Assembly (NCBI RefSeq): GCF_003574135.1
Contig: NZ_AP018341.1
Span: 2,083,740 to 2,147,739 of the forward strand
DNA length: 64,000 bases
From: a cyanobacterium endosymbiont of Rhopalodia gibberula
GTDB taxonomy: Bacteria > Cyanobacteriota > Cyanobacteriia > Cyanobacteriales > Microcystaceae
Direction of reading: 5' to 3'
Made by a program: the position numbers and the translations under genes. The notes under the pieces were generated by a model that saw only the letters and a program-made list of their open reading frames with translations, searched no databases and was not told the origin of the DNA. Positions 40,624-51,290 of the stretch are shown piece after piece (within the stretch, counting starts at the first letter, position 1; the number at the start of each line of letters is the position of its first letter).

Positions 40624-42778
40624 CTTTGAATTAACTTGTTTTTTTTATAAAAGGGAAGAATTTCGAACAACAAAAATTTGCTATGTTTGATATGAGTCTC
40701 AATTATCAATTGGGAGTTGTACTAATCAAAAATGGTATCATTGAATTGATTAATCGTTAACGACTTGAAATAAAACACTTATTAGCAAATACAATAAATA
40801 TCCTGGGGATTGATTTAGGGAAATTTTTCCTAAAGGCCGACGCTGTTGTTACTGTGAGCTGTATTCTAGAATATAATCACTTTTTACATAGCTTTCATCT
40901 ATGCTAAAAGTCTAACCTCTAAATCTAAATCTCATTTGCAAGGTGGATGGTTTGAACTGAATATCGATTATCTGGACTAATATTAGATACTAATACTGAA
41001 TGTGGGATATTATCTACAGTTTTTAGTTTTTCTGAATTGAATTATACTCTTTATTCTAAAGAGAGACCTTGTCAGAATTTTGGGGTTGTATTAGAACAAT
41101 TGTAAGAGAAAATTTATTAATGAAAAGATTATTGTCTTTTGGCATTATTTCTATCTTCTTTAATCTACCTCTTAATATAAGCAATACTATTATTAGTTAG
41201 TGGTAAAAAATTACACTGATTAAAATTAATTTTTTAAAAAATTATCGGTAATATTTTTCTTTGGCGTCGCTAATTGACTCATGAAGTGATTTATTAAAAA
41301 TCTATTAATTATTTTATAATAAATTTATATTTTACATAAAAGTGCAATTAACAGGTTAAAAAATCAAGAAAGAACTATCTTATACAAGGTTTTATTATAC
41401 TTTGATGATAAAACCTTGTATAAGACAATTTTGGTAATTATAGAAATAAATTTAGCTAAATATCTGCAATAAGAACAGTGATTAATCTAACTAAAGTTAA
41501 GAAATATCAAATCAGTACTGAAATGCTATCGAGCTTTTGGTAAAGTTATCAGTTTTTTTAGAGAAAAGATTGAAGTTTAAAATCATCTATAAGACTCAAG
41601 TAATTATTTCAATAATGCTAGGATTTTATCTAGAAAGATGTTCTGTTATTTCTAGTCAGTAAGGAAGATACTATTCATTGCATTAGTTGCTACCAGCGGT
41701 TATTCTATATATTATTTGTGGGATATCTTCTTCTCTTAGTTATTCAATAAGTAATATTAAAAAATATAAATCAAACTATTTATTAATTAACATAAACAAG
41801 TTAGTTAAAATATAGATCAAGAAATATTATTGTGATATTCGAAACTTATAGCAGACAATACAACTATAAATTATATTTACACATGCTCTGTAATAGACTA
41901 ACATTAGTGCGATGTAATTATTTCGACTATTTTAAATTTGAATGATTACATAGATTTACCTTGTAAAAAAAAAGAAGCTATGTTTTTTTATTCTTTGACT
42001 TGAAAATACCAGCAAAAAAGTTTCTTTTGAGTTGGTGTTTGGTTTTATCTCCAGCAACTCTTTTTGGCAATGTCTCAAAACTGGATGTTTCCATACCATA
42101 GTACATTGCATTAAGACAATGACTTATTCTTCTCTCATACCAAACTGGATATTTACTTAATTACCTTGAAGGGGTTTCAATCTTTCAAGACAATTTTAAC
42201 GATACGACTAATTTATATATTGTCTAAATTTGGTGATTTTATTGTTAAAGTAATTGATATTCACTATTAAGTTGAGATATTTCCTAGTTCTAGTTGATGG
42301 ATTAAACTTTCGAAACAATTAAGCTTTAAATAAAACTCTATTCCTCCCATTAATACTTAAATAAGTGAATTTTTTTTCTTTTTTAAAGCACTAATTAAAC
42401 TAGCCTTTTCATTTGTGTATTTATATCTTAAAGAGTGTAGTAGCTTTACTTATATTTAACTGTTGCCTGTGGACAATCTTATCTATTATTAGATCTTAAT
42501 TCATCTATACACACCATTCTATTCTTAGCTATTTTTAACATTTTTTTATAAAACTTTTTATGCCAGTTAACTTATTGCTTAATATCTGTAATCTTTTTCT
42601 CTGATTATCTCTAATTTTCGATATATATAGTATATATATTATTCAATAATATTATTATTTCACAATTGAGCTATCTTTACATAACTAAAATTTGTATATC
42701 TTAATGATAAGCTTATTTTCTATTAAAAAAATAATAACATAATGTCTATTTCACTCTACTTACTTCAATAAGTAATCT
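40624..42778. other. 2.2-kb spacer with weak relics
   Basis: At 40680-41105 the plus strand alternates short open pieces, such as INILGIDLGKFFLKADAVVT and LILDTNTECGILSTVFSFSE, with stops. This suggests a decayed gene that I cannot identify. At 41378-41425 there is a perfect hairpin. The segment 41990-42200 reads as possible minus-strand coding remains (LPKRVAGDKTKHQLKRNFFA). No intact gene. Confidence 0.5.
41378..41425. repeat. Perfect 18-bp hairpin
   Basis: Arms 41378-41395 and 41408-41425, 12-nt loop. The left arm contains TATACAAGGTTTTATT, which recurs exactly at 51541-51556 without its partner arm. Confidence 0.65.
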
Positions 42779-44383
42779 TTAAGTATTACTCATTGATTCA
42801 TCTAAATGCTTCATTAAAGTTTGCTGTGACAGGGGTCCGTGTAAATGATGCCAAGGTAATATTTGCTCTCTTTTCCAATCTCTATGAATATAAAAATCTA
42901 AGGAAGGTAATTCTTCTTTTAATTCTTTAAATGCTCGTTTATAACTTCCTAATGTATCTCCATAATTTCGGGTTAACTCTAATAACTTTGATAAGCGGCG
43001 ATCCCCCCTAGAAATTAAAGCTTGAATCAAGGACCAATTGTAGCTTTCTGGACGAAAATTAATTCCTCTTTGACCCAACTGTTTCTCTAAATATTTCAGT
43101 CTTTTTTTAGCTTCATTATTAACCCCAAACCATTGAAACGGAGTGTGAGATTTAGGGACAAAAGTACTGCAACCAAAGGTTAACCTCAATCCCGGTGTAA
43201 CTTTTTTAACATCTTCTAAGATTCTAATAGTGGCTTCTATATCTGAGTCTTTTTCCTTAGGAAGTCCAGCCATACCATAAAACTTTATTGCTTTCAATCC
43301 CCCTGCTTTAGCATTAATTGCTGCTTGAATTATTTCTTTGTTAGTTAACTTTTTATTGATGATTTCACGAATTTGCTCTGATCCACTTTCAATCGCAATG
43401 GTAATCGAACGAGTTCCCCTATTAGCTAAAGTTCTAGCTAACTTTTTAGTAACTGTGTTAGTTCGAACCGAAGCAATACTAAGGCGAATATCTTCATATT
43501 TAGATTGAGATAAATAATCTAGTAAAATTTCAAATTCAGGATGTTGGGTGACAGATGGGCCTAACAATCCAATTCTATTTGTTACCGTCAAACCCTTTTC
43601 AATAGCGGGAATCAAAGAATTTTCTAAACTAGCTTTACGAAAGGGTAATGTTAAATAACTAGCAAGACAAAAACGACACATTTCGGGACAACTTCTCACT
43701 ACTTCTACCATATAGATATTTTCCCAAGCAGCTTTCTCTGTAACTACTGTCGAAGCAGACAATATGTTCCCTTGATAGGTCTGTTTTTTGATAACAGCTG
43801 GAATATCATTGTCAATAGGTTCAATCGATTTGACTCCACCATCAAGACTATAATAAGTCACCTCATATAAACTGGGAATATAAACTCCTGGTATCTTGGC
43901 TAGATATCGTAATTTAATTTTACGATCTGCTGTTCTTATTTCTTGATAAGCATCAATGAAATTATCTAATAACTCTTCTCCATCTCCCAATAAAATTACA
44001 TCAAAAAAGGCAGCAAACGGTTCAGGGTTAGCCGTTAACACCGGACCTCCGCCAAATACTAAAGGTTGATAATTATTTCGTTGATTACTATAAAGAGGAA
44101 TCTCGAAAGATTCCAGCAGATTAAGAATATTGATATAATCTAATTCCCAGGAAAAAGAAAAGCCCAAGAGTTCAGGTGACCGCGGTAAAGGTTCATAAAT
44201 ATCCGTAAATAAACGACTAATATCAACATCCGATCTTAACGCCAAAGTTTTCCAAACTAATTGATAGCCTAAACTAGTAATTCCTATAGTGTACTCATTA
44301 GGAAAGGCAAAAATAGTAGGTATGGCGTCAGATTGAGGAGGTGCAGGAGTAAATAGTAAATGTTCTTGGTTAAATACAGTCAT
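42779..44383 (-). CDS. B12-binding-type radical SAM protein (TIGR03960-like)
   Basis: 534 residues. The N-terminal 1-200 resembles a cobalamin-binding Rossmann domain (NEYTIGITSLGYQLVWKTLA, GFSFSWELDYINIL, VFGGGPVLTANPEPFAAF). The radical SAM cluster motif is CPEMCRFC with Cys232, Cys236 and Cys239 (CxxxCxxC). The downstream core has GLLGPSVTQHPEF, IESGSEQIREIINK and KFYGMAGLPKEKD, and it ends LPWHHLHGPLSQQTL. In many bacteria this family is longer because a DUF2344 domain is fused; here that part is absent, as in some other cyanobacteria. The reaction is not established. It follows rpoC1 on the same strand, separated by a terminator. Confidence 0.85.
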   Translation of the reverse strand: MTVFNQEHLLFTPAPPQSDAIPTIFAFPNEYTIGITSLGYQLVWKTLALRSDVDISRLFTDIYEPLPRSPELLGFSFSWELDYINILNLLESFEIPLYSNQRNNYQPLVFGGGPVLTANPEPFAAFFDVILLGDGEELLDNFIDAYQEIRTADRKIKLRYLAKIPGVYIPSLYEVTYYSLDGGVKSIEPIDNDIPAVIKKQTYQGNILSASTVVTEKAAWENIYMVEVVRSCPEMCRFCLASYLTLPFRKASLENSLIPAIEKGLTVTNRIGLLGPSVTQHPEFEILLDYLSQSKYEDIRLSIASVRTNTVTKKLARTLANRGTRSITIAIESGSEQIREIINKKLTNKEIIQAAINAKAGGLKAIKFYGMAGLPKEKDSDIEATIRILEDVKKVTPGLRLTFGCSTFVPKSHTPFQWFGVNNEAKKRLKYLEKQLGQRGINFRPESYNWSLIQALISRGDRRLSKLLELTRNYGDTLGSYKRAFKELKEELPSLDFYIHRDWKREQILPWHHLHGPLSQQTLMKHLDESMSNT

Positions 44384-44412
44384 TTTAATTTAGAGAATAC
44401 AACTACTAAAAA

Positions 44413-44441
44413 AGTGGTTAGGAATTAGATCCCCAACCACT
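44413..44441 (-). terminator. Rho-independent terminator of rpoC1
   Basis: Stem of 44413-44422 with 44432-44441, one mismatch in ten, AACCACT/AGTGGTT core, followed on the minus strand by six T. It begins 38 bases past the rpoC1 stop and separates rpoC1 from the radical SAM gene. Confidence 0.8.
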
Positions 44442-44478
44442 ACATTACAAAAAGTCAATTTGTTGAGAAGACGGTCAA

Positions 44479-46362
44479 TTAAATAGTAACTAGTGCATCC
44501 CGAATAGTTTTATTGTAGATAATTCGACCTGGGGTAGTACGAACAAATTGAGCGAGAATTTCCCCATCTTTTTCCCGTGTTCGACGTTCACGGTAATGTT
44601 TGACCAAACTTCCATCGTCTAGGGTCTCTGTTTTGAGAACCTCTTCATCAGGTTTTAGAGTTACTACTTGTTCATCTACACCAATACGGAGCCAAATGTA
44701 GGTATGTAAATCTAATTTTTCCTGTTCGTAAGCTTTTAGTGCATCATCAAAACTTCCAAAATATTTACCTGCTCCTTTTTGTGCTTTTGGATTTTCAGCA
44801 GTGAGATAATAGCATCCCAATACCATATCCTGAGAAGGAGCCACAATCGGTCTACCTGTCGCAGGAGATAGAATGTTATGACATGCTAACATCAGTAGTC
44901 GCGCTTCAGATTGAGATTCTAATGAAAGGGGGACATGAACTGCCATTTGGTCGCCGTCAAAGTCGGCGTTGAACGCCGGACATACCAACGGGTGTAACTG
45001 AATTGCCCGACCTTCTACTAAAATTGGTTCAAAAGCTTGAATCCCTAAACGGTGTAAAGTTGGCGCACGATTAAGCATGACAGGGTGGCCCGTAATGACT
45101 TCCTCTAGTACATTCCATACGCTAGGTTCTTCACGAACAATCAGCTTTTTAGCCGCCTTAATATTATTAACTAACCCTAAACGGATCAAGCGGTGAATGA
45201 CAAAAGGTTGGAACAACTCGATTGCCATTTCTCTTGGTAAGCCACACTGATAAATCTTTAGTTTAGGACCAACGACAATAACTGAGCGTCCAGAGTAGTC
45301 TACTCGTTTTCCTAAGAGATTTTGACGGAAGCGACCTTGTTTCCCTTCGATAATATCCGAGAGAGACTTTAATGCGCGATTATTAGCACCGACAACCGTA
45401 CGTCCTCGCCGTCCGTTATCAATTAGTGCGTCAACTGCTTCTTGCAACATCCGTTTTTCGTTGCGAACAATTATTTCAGGCGCTAAAATTTCCTGCAAAC
45501 GGGCGAGACGATTATTCCGATTAATCACTCGTCGATAAAGGTCATTGAGATCAGAGGTAGCAAAGCGACCTCCATCCAGTTGAACCATAGGGCGTAAATC
45601 AGGAGGAATTACTGGAATCACTTCTAATACCATCCATTCCGGACGAGATTCTGTCGCAATAAAGTTATCGATGACTCGTAACCGCTTAATTAATTTGGCT
45701 CGTTTTTGTCCTTTACTTTCGAGAATTTCTTCTCGGAGTTTTTCAGCAACTTCATCTAAATTAATTTCTCGTAATAATCGTTGAATAGCTTCTGCACCAA
45801 TTCCCACCTCAATCCCTTGTAGTTCAGAGTCTTCAGCGTAAATTTGGTCTTCGATTTCAATCCACTGATCTTCGGTTAAAAGTTGTTTGTAAGATAAGTT
45901 ACTGGCATTACCTGGATCAAGGACAACATAGGAGTTGAAATAAACAATTTGTTCCACATCCCGTAAAGCCATATCTAAAAGGATACTCAGATAACTTGGA
46001 ATCCCCTTAAGATACCAAACGTGGGTAACAGAGGCCGCTAATTTAATAAAACCCATACGATGGCGACGTACGCGAGATTCTGTTACCTCTACGCCACACC
46101 GTTCGCAGACAATTCCTCGGTGACGTACTCGCTTATATTTACCACACCAACATTCCCAGTCTTTGGAAGGTCCAAAAATACGTTCACAGAATAAACCATC
46201 CATTTCTGGTTTTAGAGTCCGGTAGTTAATAGTCTCCGGTTTAGTAACTTCTCCGACCACCACACCGTTGGGAAGAGTTCTTTCTCCCCACTGACGAACA
46301 CGCTCTGGAGAGGCTAAATTGATCTTAACGTAGTCAAACTGTGAATCTGCTTGTGGTTTCAT
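44479..46362 (-). CDS. rpoC1: RNA polymerase gamma subunit (beta' N-terminal part)
   Basis: 627 residues, the standard length for the cyanobacterial/plastid RpoC1. The zinc ligands are Cys71, Cys73, Cys86 and Cys89 in [20 protein letters not shown]. The switch/lid region [18 protein letters not shown] is present, and NADFDGDQ with Asp467, Asp469 and Asp471 holds the catalytic magnesium. It is a core RNA polymerase subunit in the cytoplasm. Neither rpoB nor rpoC2 flanks it: upstream is a 2.7-kb spacer, downstream a terminator. A separate rpoC1 is also known in Synechocystis. It is therefore its own transcription unit with a leader in 46363-46560. Confidence 0.97.
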   Translation of the reverse strand: MKPQADSQFDYVKINLASPERVRQWGERTLPNGVVVGEVTKPETINYRTLKPEMDGLFCERIFGPSKDWECWCGKYKRVRHRGIVCERCGVEVTESRVRRHRMGFIKLAASVTHVWYLKGIPSYLSILLDMALRDVEQIVYFNSYVVLDPGNASNLSYKQLLTEDQWIEIEDQIYAEDSELQGIEVGIGAEAIQRLLREINLDEVAEKLREEILESKGQKRAKLIKRLRVIDNFIATESRPEWMVLEVIPVIPPDLRPMVQLDGGRFATSDLNDLYRRVINRNNRLARLQEILAPEIIVRNEKRMLQEAVDALIDNGRRGRTVVGANNRALKSLSDIIEGKQGRFRQNLLGKRVDYSGRSVIVVGPKLKIYQCGLPREMAIELFQPFVIHRLIRLGLVNNIKAAKKLIVREEPSVWNVLEEVITGHPVMLNRAPTLHRLGIQAFEPILVEGRAIQLHPLVCPAFNADFDGDQMAVHVPLSLESQSEARLLMLACHNILSPATGRPIVAPSQDMVLGCYYLTAENPKAQKGAGKYFGSFDDALKAYEQEKLDLHTYIWLRIGVDEQVVTLKPDEEVLKTETLDDGSLVKHYRERRTREKDGEILAQFVRTTPGRIIYNKTIRDALVTI

Positions 46363-47015
46363 ACTTTATGCTTGAATAAAAGATTGGAAATTTCCATAGA
46401 TAGTTAAACCCGGATAAAACTTCCATTCCAGGATAGATAATCCCGCTACAACTTTGGGTGTCACAGCACTTTAATCCATAGACTTATCAATTATCATAAA
46501 GGAAGTACCATAATCCCTTAGTTATAATAATACTTTTATCTCTAAAATAGAGGATTAAACTTCAATAAGTAACTTAATTTGGATAAAATGGAAATTTTTC
46601 ACTTTTGGATTATTTTAAGATAATTAACTAAAAAATAGTCTTCGATCATGGAAACCGCGCCTAAAATCATAGAGATAATGACTGCACAGGGTCACTAGTA
46701 TAGTTTGTATAGTTCAACCTATAATTATACTAATTATACTATTTTTTTTCTTTTCCACCATAATTATCCCTATTATGAGACATCAAAATTTCCTGTTTGA
46801 GGAATTTGATATACTAATAATTATCGCTATTAAGCTTATTTTTGACTACTTTCTCCCTAAAAATCAATTTTTTTTGTGTGTAGATTGTTAATACGAATTC
46901 TATAGAAAATACCTGTGTTTTTTTATAAAAAAATTTCAAAATCTATTTCTCTGACTTGTTCAGAGCGGGTTTCAGCAGGAAAAACTACTAACTATATATC
47001 AAGAAATAAAACTCT

Positions 47016-47047
47016 AAAAGCCTTAATTAATATAAATTAAGGCTTTT
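47016..47047. terminator. 13-bp hairpin with T-tract
   Basis: Arms 47016-47028 and 47035-47047, 6-nt loop, ending in a T-run: good rho-independent terminator form, but no gene precedes it. It abuts the next palindrome. Confidence 0.6.
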
Positions 47048-47070
47048 TATTGTAAGTTAACTTACAATAA
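47047..47070. repeat. Perfect 24-bp loop-less palindrome
   Basis: 47047-47058 is the exact reverse complement of 47059-47070, centred on GTTAAC. It starts at the last base of the preceding hairpin. Confidence 0.6.
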
Positions 47071-47183
47071 GTTATTTTAGTTTTGCTTTAACTAAACTAC
47101 TTGTAAACAACAAATAATTATCTTTAATAAGTACTGTGTTTATCTATTTATTTTTTCTGTATTTCTTAAAGTTGATATGTATT

Positions 47184-47229
47184 TAGATTAATTAAAAACT
47201 TAATTAAAATTAAGTTTTTAATTAATCTA
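47184..47229. repeat. Perfect 22-bp hairpin with 2-nt loop
   Basis: Arms 47184-47205 and 47208-47229 are exact reverse complements. No gene nearby. Confidence 0.7.
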
Positions 47230-47542
47230 GTTCGTGTACTCCTATACTTATTGTTTAATGAATTATTTTATAATTTACTTTTTAATTTTTTTTTAGACGA
47301 TCAATAAATTCTTACTCTCATTTATATTCTTTTCTATTCTATTTCAAATCATTCTTTAAATATCCTACTAGTTATCCTGGGCGTTAGTAATTATTTTTCT
47401 TTCTTTAAGATTTTAGATGATTATCATTGTTTTTATATTTTCCAAAAAGTTATTGATAATATTTAATTCACTTCTTTTTTTTTTTTAAATCTTTTGCTAC
47501 TTAAACAATCCATGTAAAACGTTTTTAGATTTAAGTTAAATT

Positions 47543-47581
47543 ACATCTAATAATAGATTAGTTTAATCTATTATTAGATGT
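47543..47581. repeat. Perfect 18-bp hairpin with 3-nt loop
   Basis: Arms 47543-47560 and 47564-47581, loop GTT. No gene nearby. Confidence 0.7.
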
Positions 47582-47834
47582 CTTATTACTGTTGTTGAGT
47601 AAATCTTTAGATCGCAAATAGACTTTGATAATTATTAATTTTTTAATTCTATTAAATTATCTTTTAGATAGATTTACGTCGAAGAATTAGCTGTTTCTAA
47701 CTACTTTTATGTTGTACGTTTATCTAAAAACATATTTGTGATGTGTAATTAACTAGTGAAATATAAAGTCAAAAAACTTGAAATTGAGAATTTACATGAT
47801 TTATAAATCAATAAAATTTACTTTTAATTAACTT

Positions 47835-47871
47835 TGGCACAAAAAATATAATAATTATATTTTTTGTGCCA
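47835..47871. repeat. Perfect 18-bp hairpin with 1-nt loop
   Basis: Arms 47835-47852 and 47854-47871. The outer ends are G+C-richer (TGGCAC/GTGCCA) and are followed inside by A6 and T6 runs. Confidence 0.7.
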
Positions 47872-48783
47872 TAAAACAATACTTATTTTTAATAGAAAAG
47901 TAATTTAAATAGTTAAAATACCCAATTTTATCTTGATTAAATCACTTATTATAGATTTTTTTAACTAGCGCTTTTTTGAAAAAATTATAATAAAGTATAT
48001 ATTTTATACGCTTAGTTGATTTAGATTTTTGTTTTTTACTCTAAATCTAAAATATTTTTATAATCTAGTTTTTTGAAAATTTTTAATTTATTTTCTGCAA
48101 AAATATTTACTACTAATTTAGTCAGACTTGTTAATTCATTTACATAAATTTTAAAAAAATAAGCTTAATGCTGTTTTTAACATTTTAATTTTATATGTTC
48201 ACTTATTTATCCAAAACTACTAAAGCTGAATAATAATTTATCTCTCTTGTAAGTACATTAAATCGATTGTCAACCTTTTTAACATTTGAGTATTTTATGA
48301 CTATTGTTTTAATTTTTTATAAAAATTTCTGTTTTTTGTTAGCTAACTCTATTATTTTTAGTGGAATTTTAGTTTTACTAACTAAGGGTTTTAAATTTTT
48401 GTCTTAAGTTCTTATAATATAAGTTTTTCATAGGAAAAGATCCTAACTCTTTTTTAGATGTATTTATATACAAGTTAGATTAACTTAATAATAATTAACC
48501 TTAAAACAAACAGTTTTTTTGCCCTATGCACATCTCTAATAGTTAAAAAACTCATAAATATTATTAAGTTGCTGTTGGGTCTATTTTTTCAAAAATTATA
48601 CTCTTTCTATCTTATTTCAAATCTGAATTATGCGGAATTGTATATTTTCCTAAGGAAAGTATATTTTCCTAAATTTAGGATCTTATTTATTAAACTAAGT
48701 TGAGTATTTGGCACTTTAAGTAAAAATTAAGTTTAAATCTTAAAATTAAGATTATTTAATTTAAAAATAGAATTTACAGTAAT

Positions 48784-48830
48784 AATATAGAGATAAAGTT
48801 TTATTGACAATAAAACTTTATCTCTATATT
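48784..48830. repeat. Perfect 22-bp hairpin with 3-nt loop
   Basis: Arms 48784-48805 and 48809-48830, loop GAC. It lies 200 bases upstream of the family-9 glycosyltransferase gene and could be a leader element or an orphan terminator. Confidence 0.7.
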
Positions 48831-49029
48831 TTAAATATTTATATACTCCTGAATAGATTCAGAAAATTTCAATAAGTTTAACTTATGATTGAGAAGGAAA
48901 AACAAAATAACTTTTACTTATAAAAAGAATTTATTCTGAACAGATAAGGGATTTAGGGACATCTTCCCTTAGAATGAATCTGTTGTCTTGTGATTAAGCC
49001 GATAGATTGTTAATCTAAGGATCGTATCT

Positions 49030-49983
49030 ATGCGAATACTAGCCCTTGTTCCTGGGGGAATTGGCGACCAAATCTTATTTTTTCCTACCCTCGAAGATCT
49101 CAAAACCCAATATCCAAACGCCACAATTGATGTCATAGTTGAATCCCGTGCTAAATCAGCTTATCGGGTGTGTCCCTGTATTCATGAGGTTCTCATCTTT
49201 GATTATCAAGCTCACAGTGGATTGGCTGATTATTTGAACGTCTTGGGTATAATCCGCGATCGTGAATATGATATCGCTCTTAACTTAGGACAAAAGTGGA
49301 CCATTGACCTACTTTTGTGGTTGAATGGCATTCCTTTAAGAATTGGGTATCGAAGCCAAACCTCCTGGTTTGTATCTAACCCTGTTCCTCTTAAAACAGA
49401 ACAGTACGCTTCCCATGTTGCCCACGATCTGCTAACCGGTTTAGGGATTAAATCTTCTTGTCCTCCCCTAAAAATTGCCGTCCCGACAGAAGATATTGAC
49501 TGGGCGCAAGCTGAACAGCAACGACTTGACCTGAAAGACAATTATGTGCTGATCTACAACGGTTCGAGTCGAGTTCCTCAAGAGTCTAAAGCTATTTATC
49601 CAGTTGAGCAATGGAGGACTATTATCGATAGTTTTAAACAAAAACAGCCAAATTTATCAGTAGTATTATTGCAAGATAGCAATAATTCAGAGCAAACCAT
49701 CTTGATGCAAGAAAATTATCCTATGCTCAAAGTAACTCGACCTGGTGATGTCGGTAAACTGGCAGCTATAATCGCCGGGGCTAATTCGATCCTCTGTACT
49801 GATAGTGATCCTCTTCAGTTAGCCGTCGCCGTAGGGACTTATACTTTTGCTTTGTTTGGACCTACAGACTCGACAAAACTGTTACCATCGGGATCTGAGC
49901 GTTATATTGGCATTCAATCCTCTACTGATAAAGTGGCTGATATTCCACCAGAAACTATTATGGTCAAAATGTGGGGAAGCTAG
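49030..49983 (+). CDS. Glycosyltransferase family 9 (heptosyltransferase-like)
   Basis: 317 residues with a GT-B fold. It starts MRILALVPGGIGDQILFFPT, the family's glycine-rich N-terminal loop. Later come IDVIVESRAKSAYRVCPCIH and YDIALNLGQKWTIDLLLWLN. The C-terminal nucleotide-sugar domain has DNYVLIYNGSSRVPQESKAI, LAAIIAGANSILCTDSDPLQ and YTFALFGPTDSTKLLPSG. The family transfers heptose or related sugars in LPS core synthesis on the cytoplasmic face of the inner membrane. Donor and acceptor are not known in cyanobacteria. Convergent with the DUF39 gene; a shared hairpin separates them. Confidence 0.88.
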   Translation: MRILALVPGGIGDQILFFPTLEDLKTQYPNATIDVIVESRAKSAYRVCPCIHEVLIFDYQAHSGLADYLNVLGIIRDREYDIALNLGQKWTIDLLLWLNGIPLRIGYRSQTSWFVSNPVPLKTEQYASHVAHDLLTGLGIKSSCPPLKIAVPTEDIDWAQAEQQRLDLKDNYVLIYNGSSRVPQESKAIYPVEQWRTIIDSFKQKQPNLSVVLLQDSNNSEQTILMQENYPMLKVTRPGDVGKLAAIIAGANSILCTDSDPLQLAVAVGTYTFALFGPTDSTKLLPSGSERYIGIQSSTDKVADIPPETIMVKMWGS

Positions 49984-50025
49984 ATTCTAGCTTAGCAAAG
50001 GTATTACCATATATACCAAACTTAT

Positions 50026-50049
50026 AGAGACGTTGCTTGTAACGTCTCT
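50026..50049. terminator. Shared terminator between convergent genes
   Basis: AGAGACGTT (50026-50034) pairs perfectly with AACGTCTCT (50041-50049), 6-nt loop. It lies between the stop codons of the plus-strand glycosyltransferase and the minus-strand DUF39 gene. Confidence 0.7.
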
Positions 50050-50069
50050 GCTCCCATTTAATCCAACAT

Positions 50070-51284
50070 CTAATCTAAACTAATACGAGATCCCCATAAA
50101 TCTTGGGGAATAAAGGCTCGGTTTTTGGGTAAAGAAACCACGGATTCGGTTAAGGTGAATTCTCCTGCTTTAATCCATTGCTTGAGTTCTTGGGCAACTT
50201 GTCGAGAACGAGAAATACTGGCCAAAGGAGCGACTCGGACTGTTTTCCCCTCAATGTTTATTTTTCCACTTTTGAGTTGAGCATAACTGACTAAGCCAAA
50301 AGTGGGACGAACCCGACGGGGAATAGCAAAATCTACCACAGGAGCGACAATGTCCTGATCGTTAACTGCACAATGTTTAATTACGTCGGGAGAAAGAACC
50401 GGTAAGGGAATTCCAACTCCCAACATTAAGGAAGGTCCATAATTGTGGAAATAGCACCCTCGAACCCATTTGGATGACATTTCTTTAGCATCTCCGATCA
50501 AAGCTAAAGTGGCTGCCGGTCCAATAGGAGTTTTGTTAGGTAAGCGTTTTTGTAAAGGAAAATGTTGAGTCCCTTCCCAAGCAATATAACCAACACCACC
50601 ACCAAGGAAAATACGGGTTCCGATGCCAATCACTTCTAAGTTAGGATCATTAATTAGCGGTCCAATCGCTCCTGGATTAGAATAAACAGCGTTGCCTAAT
50701 CCAGGTTGTAAAGGGCCAAGATAAGTATAGAGGGAATAATCACCTCCGTTAACTCCTACAATAAAGTTCTGATATAGGTTGCGCGGATTATACAAATAGA
50801 ATTGATTGATAGTCTCACGGGTAATGGTGGTCTCAAAAGAAGTTCTAGGATAACAATCAGTCACCTGTCCAACTGCCCGTAAAGAAACAGGTTGACCGGC
50901 AATTAAATCTTCAATAACATGACCACCCCCTCGTTCTGATATAGCTGTTCCCTGACGATTATCTCCATCAGCTCCTTCTCCAGTAACAGGATAATCAATC
51001 ATCGCCGTTGCGCCTAAGTATAAATCCACCGCTCCAAATCCTGCATAGGCTGGAATTCCCTCGATCCAACATTGACGAATTTTAATAGGAGGATCGGTAT
51101 GTCCTAGATTAATAATTGCTCCGGAAGATTCCATCGGTTCAAAAGTCCCAGTACAAATAACATCTACTTCCTCAAATGCTTGTTCTACACTACTATTTTG
51201 TACTCGTGTTTTCAGTTCTTCGACAGTCCACACCACCACTTGTTGGCGAAGGATTTTGTCATTAATTTCTCGGATAGTACGCAT
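50070..51284 (-). CDS. Homocysteine biosynthesis protein (DUF39)
   Basis: 404 residues from the ATG at 51284 (MRTIREINDKI); a TTG two codons upstream is less likely. DUF39/HcyBio proteins are linked to sulfide incorporation into homocysteine from aspartate semialdehyde, shown in methanogens, and are common in cyanobacteria. Visible are DVICTGTFEPMESSGAIINL, IRQCWIEGIPAYAGFGAVDL, YLGATAMIDYP, ERGGGHVIEDLIAG, IGIGTRIFLGGGVGYIAWEG and KWVRGCYFHNYGPSLMLGVG. Conserved cysteines are kept. The iron-sulfur or CBS domains fused in some archaeal relatives are absent. Stand-alone gene, convergent with the family-9 glycosyltransferase. Confidence 0.9.
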   Translation of the reverse strand: MRTIREINDKILRQQVVVWTVEELKTRVQNSSVEQAFEEVDVICTGTFEPMESSGAIINLGHTDPPIKIRQCWIEGIPAYAGFGAVDLYLGATAMIDYPVTGEGADGDNRQGTAISERGGGHVIEDLIAGQPVSLRAVGQVTDCYPRTSFETTITRETINQFYLYNPRNLYQNFIVGVNGGDYSLYTYLGPLQPGLGNAVYSNPGAIGPLINDPNLEVIGIGTRIFLGGGVGYIAWEGTQHFPLQKRLPNKTPIGPAATLALIGDAKEMSSKWVRGCYFHNYGPSLMLGVGIPLPVLSPDVIKHCAVNDQDIVAPVVDFAIPRRVRPTFGLVSYAQLKSGKINIEGKTVRVAPLASISRSRQVAQELKQWIKAGEFTLTESVVSLPKNRAFIPQDLWGSRISLD

Positions 51285-51290
51285 GGCCAA

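Larger units (their letters stand above)
46363..49029. other. 2.7-kb gene-free spacer rich in perfect hairpins
   Basis: Upstream of rpoC1 there is about 200 bases of more balanced sequence, probably promoter and leader. Beyond 46560 the DNA is very A+T-rich with no recognisable gene. It contains six inverted repeats between 47016 and 48830, listed separately. Confidence 0.7.

Noticed and set aside
46363-46700. Remains of rpoB upstream of rpoC1
   Set aside because: No beta-subunit peptide is readable in any frame; rpoC1 is separate from rpoB in Synechocystis too, so the gap needs no such explanation.
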